From Methanohalobium evestigatum Z-7303 (GTDB taxonomy: Archaea; Halobacteriota; Methanosarcinia; Methanosarcinales; Methanosarcinaceae): a stretch of 64,000 nucleotides of DNA. The position numbers and the translations under genes are program-made. The notes below the pieces were generated by a model that saw only the letters and a list, made by a program, of their open reading frames with translations, was not told the DNA's origin and searched no databases. Location: NCBI RefSeq assembly GCF_000196655.1, contig NC_014253.1, forward strand, positions 868,001 to 932,000. Reading direction: 5' to 3'. Shown in pieces: positions 18,792 through 29,384 of this stretch. How positions within the stretch are numbered: position 1 is the stretch's first letter; each line of letters opens with the position of its first letter.

Positions 18792-20102
18792 TCACGATTT
18801 TTTAAATCCAAGGAGTCTGAACGATAATACAAACACAATATAAATTATAACTGCTGAAATAAAAAATGTTCCAGTACTCAAGTAACCATATAAAAACCCA
18901 CCAAATATTAAGCCTGCAATACTTGCTAGACTCATAAAACTTCCAGCAAATCCCTGAACAGCTCCCTGATATTTTGGCCCCGCAAATTTTGAAAGAATGG
19001 AAAGCACCGATGGCCACATCAACCCATTACCTACAGCAAAGAAAATAGCAGCAATGTATGTTAATATTTCACTTCCTGTTACCAGTAAAAGGAAATTAAT
19101 CCCAAGCACAAAACTGCCTATAACCACAAGAAAACTATCAGAGTAAACCTTAGCCGCATTACTAAACACCGGACCCTCTACAAACATCATCATAGAACTT
19201 AGGACTGTAAAATATAAACCCATATCAGAAACCTGCCATTCGAGCAAATTGAGCGCATGTAACGGGAATGCTGTATAAAATATGTTAAACCCCAAAAATA
19301 TGAGAAAATAGAGCAAAAGTACATAGGGTATATGATTAATTTTTAAAATACGCTTAAAACCTATCTTTTCAACTTTCTCTCCGCCAGATGAATAAACACC
19401 GCATTCCCTTTGCTCATAACCAAATACATCTTTAAGGTTTGTTTTGTCTTCAAACTGGTAAACACATTTTCTGGATTCTGGTACTATAAATAGTATCACT
19501 AACGTACCAATGAAAGAGATAATTATCGCTGCAAAAACCGGCGAAAGGTACTGATAGGATATAGCACTTAATATACTCGCAAGAGCCGGACCCACAATAA
19601 GACCAAGATTGGTAGTTACCGACATCCACCCATAGTTTTTACTTCTATCTTCTTCACTGGTTATATCTGCAAGGTATGCATTTGCAACAGAAACATTTCC
19701 CCCGGTTATGCCGTCAAGAGCCCTTGCAACAAAAAGTATTAAAAGAGGTACAGTCAGGTTAAAACTTCCCAGAATATTGTTATCTATTTCCATCAGGGTA
19801 GTTATGGGTATCAACAACGCTATTAAAAATATAAACCACGAAAGCAGTGTTCCAAGCTGGCTCAAAAATAGTATTTTTTTTCTCCCATAAATGTCAGACC
19901 AGCGCCCGAGTACCGGAGCCCCAACCAACTGGAATACAGGATACGTTGCCCCTATTATACCATAAATTATAGAGTTACCACCAAACCTGTCAACCAGAAA
20001 AACCAGAAAAGGCAAAACTATGCTAAACCCAAGTGTACCAATAAAATTGACCATTAGAAGCGGTAATAAAGATATACCTGAACCCCTTCTCCCAAGCATC
20101 AA
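18792..20102 (-). CDS. Major facilitator superfamily transporter
   Basis: A 436-residue, 12-helix transporter of the drug:H+ antiporter type. The loop 2-3 signature GRWSDIYGRKK and a preceding PVFQLVGAPVLG helix are clear, and a cytoplasmic loop of about 55 residues (near 205-260) separates the two halves. The substrate is not predictable; the closest general class is TCR/Tet-like efflux proteins. It is convergent with the small membrane-protein gene and separated by about 80 bases from the pfkB-type gene's end. Confidence 0.87.
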   Translation of the reverse strand: MMLGRRGSGISLLPLLMVNFIGTLGFSIVLPFLVFLVDRFGGNSIIYGIIGATYPVFQLVGAPVLGRWSDIYGRKKILFLSQLGTLLSWFIFLIALLIPITTLMEIDNNILGSFNLTVPLLILFVARALDGITGGNVSVANAYLADITSEEDRSKNYGWMSVTTNLGLIVGPALASILSAISYQYLSPVFAAIIISFIGTLVILFIVPESRKCVYQFEDKTNLKDVFGYEQRECGVYSSGGEKVEKIGFKRILKINHIPYVLLLYFLIFLGFNIFYTAFPLHALNLLEWQVSDMGLYFTVLSSMMMFVEGPVFSNAAKVYSDSFLVVIGSFVLGINFLLLVTGSEILTYIAAIFFAVGNGLMWPSVLSILSKFAGPKYQGAVQGFAGSFMSLASIAGLIFGGFLYGYLSTGTFFISAVIIYIVFVLSFRLLGFKKS

Positions 20103-20183
20103 ATTTATGGTATTGATTTCCAGTTTAGTAAATGTTTGTAAATAGATAAAAATCAGAAGTTTCTGGTATGGAAACTGTCTGAC

Positions 20184-21119
20184 TTAAAAGCTCATATCAA
20201 AGGATTCTTCAAAACGTTTTTTGAAATCTTCTATTTCAAAATAATGGTTCTGGGTTCCCTGATGTTCAATTTTTATAGCACCCATCAAAGACGCGATTCT
20301 TCCGGTGGTTTCCCAGTCAAGGTCGTTTGTCAGACCATAGAGCAATCCTGCCCGGTACGCATCACCACAGCCAGTTGGGTCTTTTAATTCTTTTGGCTCG
20401 GCTGCAGGAACATGAATTACTTCATCATCGGTATAGATTAATGAACCTTCAGGACCCTTTGTAATAATCAGTGCATCAAGATATGTGGCAATTTCCTCTT
20501 TGTTTTTACCAGTACGGTCACTTATCAGTTGCCATTCATAATCATTAACTGTCAACCATGTTGCCTTATCGATAAAGTCCATGAGTTCTTCTCCGTTAAA
20601 CATTGGAAGACCCTGCCCGGGGTCAAATATGAAAGGTATCCCTGCATGAACAAACTCTGATGCGTGCTGAACCATCCCGTCTCTGCCATCAGGTGCTACA
20701 ATTCCTACGGTAGGGTCGTTAGCATCAAGCACCGAATTATGATGTGAATAATTCATAGCCCCGGGATGGAAAGCTGTTATCTGATTGTCATCCATATCTG
20801 TTGTTATAAACGCCTGTGCAGTAAATGTTTCATTTAATACTGTGACATGTTCCCGACTGATGTTTTGGTCATCCATCCACTGAGAATAAGGGTCAAAATC
20901 CGCACCTACAGTACCCATTGGAAGTGGGTCTCCGCCAAGTAGTTTGAGGTTATAGGCTATATTTCCTGCACATCCTCCGAATTCACGACGTAATTCCGGT
21001 ACAAGGAAAGATACATTTAATATATGCACTTTATCCGGTAATATATGGTTTTTGAACTGGTCATTAAATACCATGATGTTATCAAAGGCAAATGAACCGC
21101 AAATTAAAGCTTTATCCAT
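20184..21119 (-). CDS. PfkB-family kinase, probable adenosine kinase
   Basis: A 311-residue ribokinase/PfkB-family sugar or nucleoside kinase. The N-terminal GGCAGNIAYNLKLLGG and the C-terminal catalytic DPTGCGDAYRAGLLYGL (anion hole and Asp base) are intact. It is the last gene of the metK-sahH-gsmt-sdmt cluster. SAH hydrolysis releases adenosine, so an adenosine kinase would pull that reaction forward and return AMP (context-based inference). An AGGAG site lies nine bases before the ATG. Confidence 0.85.
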   Translation of the reverse strand: MDKALICGSFAFDNIMVFNDQFKNHILPDKVHILNVSFLVPELRREFGGCAGNIAYNLKLLGGDPLPMGTVGADFDPYSQWMDDQNISREHVTVLNETFTAQAFITTDMDDNQITAFHPGAMNYSHHNSVLDANDPTVGIVAPDGRDGMVQHASEFVHAGIPFIFDPGQGLPMFNGEELMDFIDKATWLTVNDYEWQLISDRTGKNKEEIATYLDALIITKGPEGSLIYTDDEVIHVPAAEPKELKDPTGCGDAYRAGLLYGLTNDLDWETTGRIASLMGAIKIEHQGTQNHYFEIEDFKKRFEESFDMSF

Positions 21120-21200
21120 TGTTTTTACTCCTATTTATGCTTTATATTTAGATTTATAGATGTATTTTATATAAAAAATAAATAAAACAGGGTATTATCA

Positions 21201-22037
21201 TTATTCCTTACGGAAATGGAATATTCCCCATGTTAGGTATCCGCTGTTACCACCGTTTACCCAGTGCTGGAGTCCTTGTTTCATATTATTGATGTATTCC
21301 TGACTGACTACATTAGATAGTTCGTCTTCTCTTCTTTTAGTCTCTTTTAATACTCTACCGTAATGGGTTGGCAGCTGAGATGTATGTTCTTCAAATTCTA
21401 TCTCTTTCATACCGTATTTTTTGGCAGATTCCCGATAGAATCCCGGAGATCCGAGTGATTCCAGATGTATACGGTCAAGAATTGGCTGTAATACTCCTTC
21501 TGGACAGTCATCAGTTTGCATTGGGTCTGTGAATATGAAGTCGCCACCACTTTTCAGAACACGGGCAACTTCTTTTATAACCTGTTCACGTTCACCGCTG
21601 TGCAGTATTGAATCCTGAGACCACACTACATCAAATGAATCATCTGGATAAGGTAGATTTTCAAAACTACCGTCAACCACTGTTATCAGATGGTCAAGTG
21701 CCTGTTCCTCATTCATTTTGCGGTCACGTTCGTTTTCCACTTCACTAAGATTTAGAGCAACTACCTGACATCCATTGTTTCTGGCAAGATATCTGGCAGC
21801 TCCACCATAGCCTGCACCTATATCCAAAATTTTACTATTTTTGTTCAAGTTGTTTATTTTAGATGCCATCCTCTCAACTGTACGACGACTGGCATCAAAT
21901 ATTGGCTCATCTTCTGATTGATAAAGACCGACATGAATGTCTTCACCACCCCAGATGGTGAAATAGAAGTTATCGGCATCATTACTGTTATAATATTCCT
22001 GTGCTTTATCTACTGCTGTTTTTCCACTTTCTGACAT
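21201..22037 (-). CDS. Sarcosine/dimethylglycine N-methyltransferase
   Basis: A 278-residue SAM-dependent methyltransferase that carries sarcosine and dimethylglycine to glycine betaine. It shows YFTIWGGEDIHVGLY (typical SDMT N-terminus), motif I ILDIGAGYGGAARYLA, and WSQDSILHSGER at the substrate side. The start codon is 5 bases after the gsmt stop, and its GAGGAGAT ribosome binding site is formed by the last codons of gsmt, so the two are coupled. Betaine is a compatible solute in halophilic methanogens. Confidence 0.93.
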   Translation of the reverse strand: MSESGKTAVDKAQEYYNSNDADNFYFTIWGGEDIHVGLYQSEDEPIFDASRRTVERMASKINNLNKNSKILDIGAGYGGAARYLARNNGCQVVALNLSEVENERDRKMNEEQALDHLITVVDGSFENLPYPDDSFDVVWSQDSILHSGEREQVIKEVARVLKSGGDFIFTDPMQTDDCPEGVLQPILDRIHLESLGSPGFYRESAKKYGMKEIEFEEHTSQLPTHYGRVLKETKRREDELSNVVSQEYINNMKQGLQHWVNGGNSGYLTWGIFHFRKE

Positions 22038-22042
22038 AGTTA

Positions 22043-22870
22043 TTACATCTCCTCATCTTCTTTGTATTCTTTTTCAGCAACATGAAGGAAGAAATCGGGT
22101 TCATTTTCCTTGTACGTCTCTTTAAAATCCCCAAGAGTTTTTATTTCTTGGAATCCGACCTCATGCAGAAGTCTTCTTGTGTAATCTTTTCTCAATGGAA
22201 ACATGTTGAGATAGTAGACTGAGTTGTCCAAGAACTCGTATCTAAACCTTGCAAGCCCTTCATCGACGTGTTCGGGATACACTGAAACACTGTCTCCACA
22301 GTAATAATGAGCGTGTTTGCTTGAGTATCCCTGGTCGAGTATAGAGTCATAATTACGCTGGTCAAGTAACAGTACACCGTCGTGTTTTAACAGTGCATAG
22401 AATTCAGCCAGTGCCTTCCTTCTGTCGCGTTCATTAAAAAGATGTGTGAATGAATTACCAAGACATAGTATGGCATCAAACTCTTCATGTATATCTTTAT
22501 TCATCCATCTCCAGTCAGCCTGTACAGTACGCATCAGGTAACCGTATTGCCTGGCGTTTTCAAAGGCTTTGACAAGCATTTCAGGGCTACCGTCTGCACT
22601 TACAACTTCAAAACCTGCCTGTAACAACCGCACGGAGTTGAAACCTGTCCCTGTAGCAACATCAAGAACCTTTTTGACTCCTCTTTCTTTCAATATGTTT
22701 ATTATGGTGTTGCCTTCGCCTTTAGCCCGGCTCTCCCAGTCAATGAGTTCATCCCATTTATCGACGAATCCGGGAACATATTCATCCTGATAATGGTCTG
22801 ATTCCCTTACTGAAGTTGGTTTTTCTCCAAAATCCTGCTCTTTAGATTCCTGTTCTGTAGATTTATCCAT
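22043..22870 (-). CDS. Glycine/sarcosine N-methyltransferase
   Basis: A 275-residue enzyme that methylates glycine to sarcosine and then dimethylglycine. Features are an acidic N-terminal tail, YVPGFVDKWDELIDWESR, motif I VLDVATGTGFNSVRLL, and the LCLGNSFTHLFNERDRR region that marks this family. A strong GGAGG site precedes the ATG by seven bases. It begins the gsmt-sdmt pair, separated from sahH by a 176-bp gap that contains a hairpin. Confidence 0.93.
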   Translation of the reverse strand: MDKSTEQESKEQDFGEKPTSVRESDHYQDEYVPGFVDKWDELIDWESRAKGEGNTIINILKERGVKKVLDVATGTGFNSVRLLQAGFEVVSADGSPEMLVKAFENARQYGYLMRTVQADWRWMNKDIHEEFDAILCLGNSFTHLFNERDRRKALAEFYALLKHDGVLLLDQRNYDSILDQGYSSKHAHYYCGDSVSVYPEHVDEGLARFRYEFLDNSVYYLNMFPLRKDYTRRLLHEVGFQEIKTLGDFKETYKENEPDFFLHVAEKEYKEDEEM

Positions 22871-22989
22871 ATATATCCTCCTTTGTTTATTTATTTTTTT
22901 AATTAACTAATTTTATAAGTTTTGATAATAATTGATTTATTAATACCACATTAATTTGCCATAATGCAGAATGTTTTAAGTAGAAATAG

Positions 22990-23019
22990 GGAGGGTCCTA
23001 CCCCTCATTGCAACCCTCC
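22990..23019 (-). terminator. Hairpin between sahH and gsmt
   Basis: GGAGGGT (22990-22996) and ACCCTCC (23013-23019) form a perfect 7-bp stem with a 16-base loop, 28 bases after the sahH stop on the transcribed strand. It is followed by pyrimidine-rich DNA rather than a clear T-run. It could be a partial terminator or processing site that sets the ratio of metK-sahH to gsmt-sdmt mRNA. Confidence 0.45.
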
Positions 23020-23046
23020 TTACAAAAACATCCACAAATCTATAGT

Positions 23047-24450
23047 TTAGTACCGATAATGATCCGGTTTATGCGGTCCATCAACAGGGAAACCGATATA
23101 TTCAGCCTGTTCCTGTGTCATCTTGGTTAGTTTTGCTCCAAGTTTGTCAAGATGCAACCTTGCAACTTCTTCATCCAGTACTTTTGGTAATCGATAGACT
23201 CCGATATCCTTTGGATTCTCCCAGAGGTCTATCTGTGCAAGTGTCTGATTTGTGAAACTGTTTGACATCACAAAGCTTGGATGACCTGTTGCAAGTCCGA
23301 GGTTGACAAGTCTACCTTCTGCAAGCATATAAATTGAATGACCGTCTGGGAATTCATATTTATCTACCTGCGGCTTGATTTCAACTTTTTCTACATTATT
23401 CATTTTGTTTAATTCATCAACCTGGATTTCGTTGTCAAAGTGGCCTATGTTACAGACAATTGCCTGATCTTTCATCTTTGACATGTGGTCGGTTGTAATA
23501 ACATCACGATTTCCTGTAGTTGTTACATAAATATCTCCGTATGGGAGTGCATCCTCTACAGTCATAACAGAATATCCTTCCATTAATGCCTGAAGTGCAC
23601 ATATTGGGTCACTTTCAGTAACAATTACTCTTGCCTTATGGTTGGCAAGTGCTTCAGCGGAACCTTTACCTACATCTCCATATCCACAGACTACAGCAAC
23701 CTTACCTGCAACCATTACATCAGTACCACGTTTTATGGCATCTACAAGTGATTCTCTGCATCCATAGATGTTGTCAAACTTGCTTTTTGTAACAGAGTCG
23801 TTGACATTTATAGCAGGAACAAGAAGTTCTCCGTCTTTTTCCCAGTGATATAACCTGTGAACACCGGTGGTTGTCTCTTCTGAAACACCCTTCCATTCAG
23901 CAACTGCTTTATGCCAAAATTGTGGGTCTTCAGCCTGTGAATCTTTCAGTATTTTGTTTTGAGCCATCAGGTCTTTGTTTTCTGTTGGTTCATCAAGGAT
24001 AGATGGATTGTCTTCTGCTTCATATCCACGATGCATCATCAGGGTTGCATCTCCACCATCATCCACTATAAGATGTGGACCTTTGCCATCTGACCATGTT
24101 AATGCCTGTTTGGTGCACCACCAGTATTCATCAACGGTTTCACCTTTCCAGGCAAAAACAGGGATACCTTCCGCTGCTATCGCAGCTGCAGCTTCATCCT
24201 GGGTTGAGAATATATTACATGATGCCCAGCGTACATCAGCACCGAGTTCAACCAGTGTTTCAATAAGGACAGCAGTCTGAACAGTCATATGAAGACTGCC
24301 GCTAACACGTGCTCCTTTAAGTGGTTTTTGAGGACCATATTTTTCACGTGTAGCTATAAGCCCTGGCATTTCCTTTTCAGCCATATTTATTTGCTTACGG
24401 CCTAATTCAGCCAGACCTATATCTTTAATCTTGTAATCATTATTTGTCAT
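23047..24450 (-). CDS. ahcY: Adenosylhomocysteinase (SAH hydrolase), bacterial-type long form
   Basis: A 467-residue enzyme that splits S-adenosylhomocysteine into homocysteine and adenosine, relieving inhibition of the betaine methyltransferases. The NAD-binding [15 protein letters not shown] and the C-terminal HKPDHYRY are intact. It contains the insert of about 40 residues after [11 protein letters not shown] that is characteristic of bacterial and plant enzymes and absent from typical shorter archaeal ones. This suggests acquisition from bacteria with the rest of the module. A GGTGA site precedes the ATG. Confidence 0.96.
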   Translation of the reverse strand: MTNNDYKIKDIGLAELGRKQINMAEKEMPGLIATREKYGPQKPLKGARVSGSLHMTVQTAVLIETLVELGADVRWASCNIFSTQDEAAAAIAAEGIPVFAWKGETVDEYWWCTKQALTWSDGKGPHLIVDDGGDATLMMHRGYEAEDNPSILDEPTENKDLMAQNKILKDSQAEDPQFWHKAVAEWKGVSEETTTGVHRLYHWEKDGELLVPAINVNDSVTKSKFDNIYGCRESLVDAIKRGTDVMVAGKVAVVCGYGDVGKGSAEALANHKARVIVTESDPICALQALMEGYSVMTVEDALPYGDIYVTTTGNRDVITTDHMSKMKDQAIVCNIGHFDNEIQVDELNKMNNVEKVEIKPQVDKYEFPDGHSIYMLAEGRLVNLGLATGHPSFVMSNSFTNQTLAQIDLWENPKDIGVYRLPKVLDEEVARLHLDKLGAKLTKMTQEQAEYIGFPVDGPHKPDHYRY

Positions 24451-24538
24451 TTTTTCACCGTAGTTAATCCTATTTTTCTTAATTTTTGTCCAAATCTTGT
24501 CCGGTTTGAACCGGTGATGATTGTTATTTAAATTATAA

Positions 24539-25738
24539 TCATTTTACAACGTTGAGATTGAATTTTTCTCTCAGACTATCCACTTTGTCAAGCTGTTCCC
24601 ATGGGAATATGTCCCTGCCAAAATGACCGTATGTAGATGCTTCCCTGTATGACCAACCTTTTGGATTCAACAATTCAAGGTCATCTATCAGGGCTGCTGG
24701 TCTGAAATCAAATATTTCACCAGATTCCAGTACATCCTGGATTTCCTGATCTTCTACCACTCCTGTACCATAGGTATCAACGTTTATACTGAGCGGTTTG
24801 GCAACACCTATTGCATATGCAACCTGGATTTCACATTTATCAGCAAGACCTGCTGCTACAATATTTTTGGCTGCATGTCTTGCATAGTATGCTGCTGAAC
24901 GGTCGACCTTGGATGGATCTTTACCAGAGAAAGCACCTCCTCCATGACTGCCTACTCCACCATAGGTATCAACAATTATTTTACGGCCGGTAAGCCCTGC
25001 ATCTGCATAAGGACCGCCAAGAACAAATGAACCTGTTGGATTGATGAAATATTCTGTATCAGACCTCAGCAATCCTGTAGGTTCAAGAACATCATTAACA
25101 AGGTCTACTATGTCGTTACGTACTTTTTCAAGCGGTACATCATCTGTCTGCTGAGATACGACTACCGTTGTTATATGATCTGGTTTCCCGTTTACATATT
25201 TTATTGACACCTGTGATTTAGAATCCGGTCTTAGATAAGACAGCTTACCTTCTTTACGGACAGTATCAAGATACTGCAGTAATCTGTGACTATATGCAAT
25301 TGGAGCAGGCATAAATTCAGGGGTTTCATTGGTGGCGTAACCAAACATCATTCCTTGGTCACCTGCACCCTGATCTTCATACAATCCCATACCTTCAGTT
25401 ACACCCATTGATATATCAGGGGATTGTTCATGAATCTTTGACATATATTCAAAGGACTGGTCCCAGAAAAGAAGGTCTTCACAGTCATATCCGATATCCC
25501 TTACTATATCACGTGCTATATTTTCTGTGTTTATCTGGTCCATTCCTTTACAGGTTATTTCACCTGCATTTATCAAAAGGTCATGTGCAACAAGTGTTTC
25601 ACATGCTACACGGCTGTCCTTATCGGCTGCCAGACATGCATCCAAAACTGCATCTGATACCTGGTCACACACTTTATCTGGATGTCCAGAGCCGACTGCT
25701 TCTGAGGTGAATACGTGGTCATATTTGAGTTTGCTCAT
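24539..25738 (-). CDS. metK: S-adenosylmethionine synthetase, bacterial type
   Basis: A 399-residue MetK making SAM from ATP and methionine. All classical bacterial motifs are present: [33 protein letters not shown] and [19 protein letters not shown]. Archaea normally use a divergent MAT family with little similarity to MetK, so this copy is very probably of bacterial origin. An AGGAGTG site lies six bases before the ATG. It is the first gene of the betaine cluster and would supply SAM for three methylations per betaine. Confidence 0.96.
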   Translation of the reverse strand: MSKLKYDHVFTSEAVGSGHPDKVCDQVSDAVLDACLAADKDSRVACETLVAHDLLINAGEITCKGMDQINTENIARDIVRDIGYDCEDLLFWDQSFEYMSKIHEQSPDISMGVTEGMGLYEDQGAGDQGMMFGYATNETPEFMPAPIAYSHRLLQYLDTVRKEGKLSYLRPDSKSQVSIKYVNGKPDHITTVVVSQQTDDVPLEKVRNDIVDLVNDVLEPTGLLRSDTEYFINPTGSFVLGGPYADAGLTGRKIIVDTYGGVGSHGGGAFSGKDPSKVDRSAAYYARHAAKNIVAAGLADKCEIQVAYAIGVAKPLSINVDTYGTGVVEDQEIQDVLESGEIFDFRPAALIDDLELLNPKGWSYREASTYGHFGRDIFPWEQLDKVDSLREKFNLNVVK

Positions 25739-26222
25739 ATTTTACACTCCTATTTTTTGATTCATAGTTCCGAGTGAACGGAAAAAATAAAACGTTAGAA
25801 CGTATACTTATCAATTATATTATCAATGATTATTACGAACTGGTATCTCCATCCTTAAAACTATGTTTATAAGAAAAGTCCCTTACGAATGAAGATTCAT
25901 TTTCCGTCATCAAAATAGTTATTCCACCATAGTTGAAATGTTTATTATAATTTTGTATATTGATTTTTTATACATACCATTTAATTAATTATAACATTCT
26001 CCAATACGAGTTCATAATATATAAGTGTTACTGAAAATACAGGCATTTAGAATTCCTCATGTCCAAAATAAAAGTTTACAAAGGCTTAATTTCAAAAATA
26101 AGGGATTCTAATAGCTTTTTTAGATACCAAATTAAATCAAATAATATTAAGTTATATATCATATATGTTAGTTATCACAAATAAGTGTTACTATTAACCC
26201 TGTAAAAAATTTACAATCCGAT
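25739..26222. other. Intergenic region between pylD and metK
   Basis: A 484-bp A+T-rich gap that must hold the end of the pyl transcript and the metK promoter. A 12-base exact direct repeat ATAAGTGTTACT occurs at 26021-26032 and 26181-26192. I searched it by eye for a pylT-like tRNA and found none. No convincing small gene is visible. Confidence 0.4.
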
Positions 26223-27005
26223 TTAAATTACCGAATAAAGCATTGAAGCAACACCTATAAGAAGTGGTTCCATAACCAAATCAACATCATAATCATTTCC
26301 CAACTCTGGACTGAGTCCACATGGAATTCCGGGAGTTGACACAAGGCATCTTTCTGATATCATATCTTTTGTAATGGTATTTTCATTGGGAGTGGCTTCA
26401 AAAACCATACAGAACTTTTTACCATCCCTGTGGATATCGTACGGATGTACCCCCAATTCCTGTACAGCACTATTAAGAGCCTCATTATCCGGGTCATATG
26501 CATAAACATTAAAACCTTTTCTTATCAGATGCGATGCTCCTGCATACCCCACCTTACCAAGACCTATAACAAGAATATCCTTGGTATCTGCATATTTACA
26601 TCTGGATGCTATTTCTGCATAAATCACTCCTGTACAGACATGATTAGTTGCAATTTTACCGTTTCGGAGATTGTGAGCAATGAAAACATAATCATCCGCC
26701 ATCAATAAAATATCTGCATTTTGGTTGACAGCCTCATAATATCCGGCAACATCAGTGTGATTTGTAATAAATCCATCCAGTTTCAGATAATTTGTTATTG
26801 TAAAGAGAGATTCTGCAAAATTATCAATAATTCCATTGCCTGCTGTTATGGGTATAATTCCGATTTTTTCATTTCCAAGCCTTGTATTATATACCGATTC
26901 ACAGATATCCCTTATCCCTTGACCAGTAGCCCTTTTGATAATGTCATTATTTTTTTCAAATTGTCTGGATACATTGTACAAATCATCTGGTGTTAATAAC
27001 GTCAT
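26223..27005 (-). CDS. pylD: Pyrrolysine biosynthesis protein PylD
   Basis: PylD oxidises and cyclises L-lysine-Nepsilon-3R-methyl-D-ornithine into pyrrolysine. The 260-residue length is normal. The TSGNGII-like ITAGNGIIDNFAESL segment, the Rossmann motif VIGLGKVGYAGASHLI and the C-terminal VMEPLLIGVASMLY closely follow the Methanosarcina enzyme as I know it. It directly follows pylC with a two-base gap. Confidence 0.96.
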   Translation of the reverse strand: MTLLTPDDLYNVSRQFEKNNDIIKRATGQGIRDICESVYNTRLGNEKIGIIPITAGNGIIDNFAESLFTITNYLKLDGFITNHTDVAGYYEAVNQNADILLMADDYVFIAHNLRNGKIATNHVCTGVIYAEIASRCKYADTKDILVIGLGKVGYAGASHLIRKGFNVYAYDPDNEALNSAVQELGVHPYDIHRDGKKFCMVFEATPNENTITKDMISERCLVSTPGIPCGLSPELGNDYDVDLVMEPLLIGVASMLYSVI

Positions 27006-27007
27006 AT

Positions 27008-28120
27008 TTACTGCCCCATTATATAATTACATTTTAAAACCTGATGGGTTTCTTTTATAATCGAATATCCCATATCTCTTAAATCTTTTACAGTTGATTC
27101 ATCACCGCCCCACATTACCAGTGTAAAAGCCGGATTACTTCCACTACATTTGAATATTTCCAACCCATTGGAACAATAAAACTGTGAATATTCTGTAGCA
27201 TTGGACAATATTTGTTCATCTACAGGAACCAAATCCCCACCGCTTAGCATTACGTGTTCAAGCGTACAATAATTTTCTTGGATTTTACCATTAATTTCCC
27301 AGATATCGCCATAAAAAGCCTGCATTAAAAGATTCAAAAGATTGATTCCTGTTGAATGATAAACCACTATAGGCGTTTGACTCGGGAAACGGGCATCAAT
27401 TTCAATAACTCTTAAATCATCAGGATTTTTTATAGCTTCCACATCCATTATACCTTTCAGTCCAAGGTTTGAAGCAAGTTTGTAGGCTATTTTCCTAAAT
27501 TCAATATCATGTTCCAGGGGTGTGACCATGTGGCAGTCGTATTTTTCATCAATATGGACTATGGTTTCCTTTACAACCGCAAAATTTGTCCCGTCTCCTA
27601 CTACTTCAAGAGATACTACATCACCTTCAATAAATTCCTCGATAATTTTCAGTTCATCTGTTTTAGAGTCCAGATATTTATTATCATGGATTATGGATAC
27701 TCCTATACTGCTACTCTCAGAAAGTGGTTTTATAATACACGGTAATTTACATGGATAATCCTTTGGTGTCGGTATATTAATTGACTTGAAATATTGTTTG
27801 GACTTCTGTTTATCACTGCTTATACGATAGGCATTAAAATCAAAAAGTAGAGGACAGTACAGGTTATTTACGATATTTTCCAAAAAGTTAATTGTTGATT
27901 GATTTTCATTTACCGGAAGTATTGCATCAACATTGTGGGATATATCGACAAGTTTTTCAGGGTTTTCTATGATGTCAAAATTATAAAATTCATCCACCAA
28001 ATCTCTTATAAGAGGTTTTTCATGCCTGTCTATCAATAAAACCTTCATTCCCGATTTTTTGGCAAGATAGGTTACTTCAAATCCCTGAAGTTTACCGCCT
28101 ATTATAGCAATAGTATTCAT
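27008..28120 (-). CDS. pylC: 3-methylornithine--L-lysine ligase PylC
   Basis: A 370-residue ATP-grasp ligase that joins 3-methyl-D-ornithine to the epsilon-amino group of lysine. It shows the N-terminal IAIIGGKLQGFEVTYLAKK nucleotide fold and the ATP-grasp pieces PCIIKPLSESSSIGVSI and VIEIDARFPSQTP. It lies between pylB and pylD in the standard pylBCD order with gaps of a few bases. Confidence 0.96.
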   Translation of the reverse strand: MNTIAIIGGKLQGFEVTYLAKKSGMKVLLIDRHEKPLIRDLVDEFYNFDIIENPEKLVDISHNVDAILPVNENQSTINFLENIVNNLYCPLLFDFNAYRISSDKQKSKQYFKSINIPTPKDYPCKLPCIIKPLSESSSIGVSIIHDNKYLDSKTDELKIIEEFIEGDVVSLEVVGDGTNFAVVKETIVHIDEKYDCHMVTPLEHDIEFRKIAYKLASNLGLKGIMDVEAIKNPDDLRVIEIDARFPSQTPIVVYHSTGINLLNLLMQAFYGDIWEINGKIQENYCTLEHVMLSGGDLVPVDEQILSNATEYSQFYCSNGLEIFKCSGSNPAFTLVMWGGDESTVKDLRDMGYSIIKETHQVLKCNYIMGQ

Positions 28121-28124
28121 TTTT

Positions 28125-29219
28125 TTATAAACCGATTATTTGATTGAATTCGGATTGTTTTGCAGGTTCCATTCCCATAGTCTTTAAACGGGACACAACA
28201 TTTTCCACATTTCTGTTTCTCTTTTCCAAATCTCTATCGTAGTTTACAACTCCTTCAAGAGTTGTATTGGATGGTATTATTGAAGTTACAACATTGGCTC
28301 CTGAATTAAGTCTTTTAACCATGCCATCGATTCCTTCTATATCAAGAGATGCAGGTATCAACTTGTCGGGAAACATTAATCTCAGTATTGATATAATCTT
28401 TAATTCCTGCTCACTGGAAGACTGTCTCTGATTTTCAAGTGGTGTTCCTTCCTGAGGGGTAAAAGTCATTGCTCGGACCATATCAGGGTTATTATTTTCC
28501 ATACCCCTTAATGATTTTATAAGAGATTCAATGTCCGGCTCTATTCCTGATAGAATTCCATCCTCTACACAAAAACCTATTTTTTTGGCAAATTTTCTGG
28601 CATTAATACGGTCTCTAAATGACTGACCCACTCTTATTCTCTCATATAGGTCTTTATCATACGTTTCCTGATAAAGTGCAAGAAAATCAGCGCCAGAATT
28701 ATAAAGATTTTCCAGAGTATCATTGTCCACTACACCGGGTGATACCATAATGGGCAAATCCAGTTCATTTTTAACATTTTTCACAATATCAACAAGTAGA
28801 TGAGGGTTGTTATGATAATACGGATCTTCGCCCATTGTCAGGTCTACCATATGAATCTGTTTACCTTTAAAAGATGAACAAATTCTAAGAATTTCATCAG
28901 TACTTAAACGATACCTGGAAATGTTGTTTAATTTATTATAATAGCAAAATGAGCATTCATTTTTGCAGTATGTTGAAAAATAGATGAAACTATACAAAAA
29001 CACCTTATTACCAGTGAATTTGTCCCTGACAATTCTTGACACCTGATATAATTTATCAAGTTCTTTATGGTTTTCAGTAGATAACAGATGTTTTATTTCA
29101 GAATCCGATAAACCTCTGCCGTTTATTATATCCTGCACAAATTCATTAAGGTCATAATTATCCATATTTTCAAACAAAAGGTTCACCTTGTACCTTAATC
29201 CATAGTATCGCTTAAGCAA
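28125..29219 (-). CDS. pylB: Methylornithine synthase PylB (radical SAM)
   Basis: A 364-residue radical SAM mutase that turns lysine into 3-methylornithine. The iron-sulfur motif CKNECSFCYY supplies the CxxxCxxC cluster ligands, and MVDLTMGEDPYYH follows. The SIIPSNTTLEGVVNYDRD segment near the end is typical of this subfamily. pylS and pylT, which normally precede pylB, are not next to it. The 165 bp upstream are shared with the divergent cysS gene and contain no tRNA. Confidence 0.96.
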   Translation of the reverse strand: MLKRYYGLRYKVNLLFENMDNYDLNEFVQDIINGRGLSDSEIKHLLSTENHKELDKLYQVSRIVRDKFTGNKVFLYSFIYFSTYCKNECSFCYYNKLNNISRYRLSTDEILRICSSFKGKQIHMVDLTMGEDPYYHNNPHLLVDIVKNVKNELDLPIMVSPGVVDNDTLENLYNSGADFLALYQETYDKDLYERIRVGQSFRDRINARKFAKKIGFCVEDGILSGIEPDIESLIKSLRGMENNNPDMVRAMTFTPQEGTPLENQRQSSSEQELKIISILRLMFPDKLIPASLDIEGIDGMVKRLNSGANVVTSIIPSNTTLEGVVNYDRDLEKRNRNVENVVSRLKTMGMEPAKQSEFNQIIGL

Positions 29220-29384
29220 TGATATAGTTATAATGATTTCATACGATTTATTTTCACATGAATTATATACAACTTTCTGACATATTCATCATTATATTTT
29301 AATTCTGCTATACGAATAAATATAGTGATAGTATATTGATAAAGCACAAATCTTATATAACAACTTGGAAGACATTTTTTTATT

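Noticed and set aside
26021-26192. Exact 12-base direct repeat ATAAGTGTTACT as an attachment site
   Set aside because: The 160 bases between the copies hold no gene or integrase, so there is no reason to call it an attachment site.
25739-26222. Possible pylT tRNA between pylD and metK
   Set aside because: No cloverleaf with a CUA anticodon or a matching acceptor stem could be found here, nor in 29220-29384.
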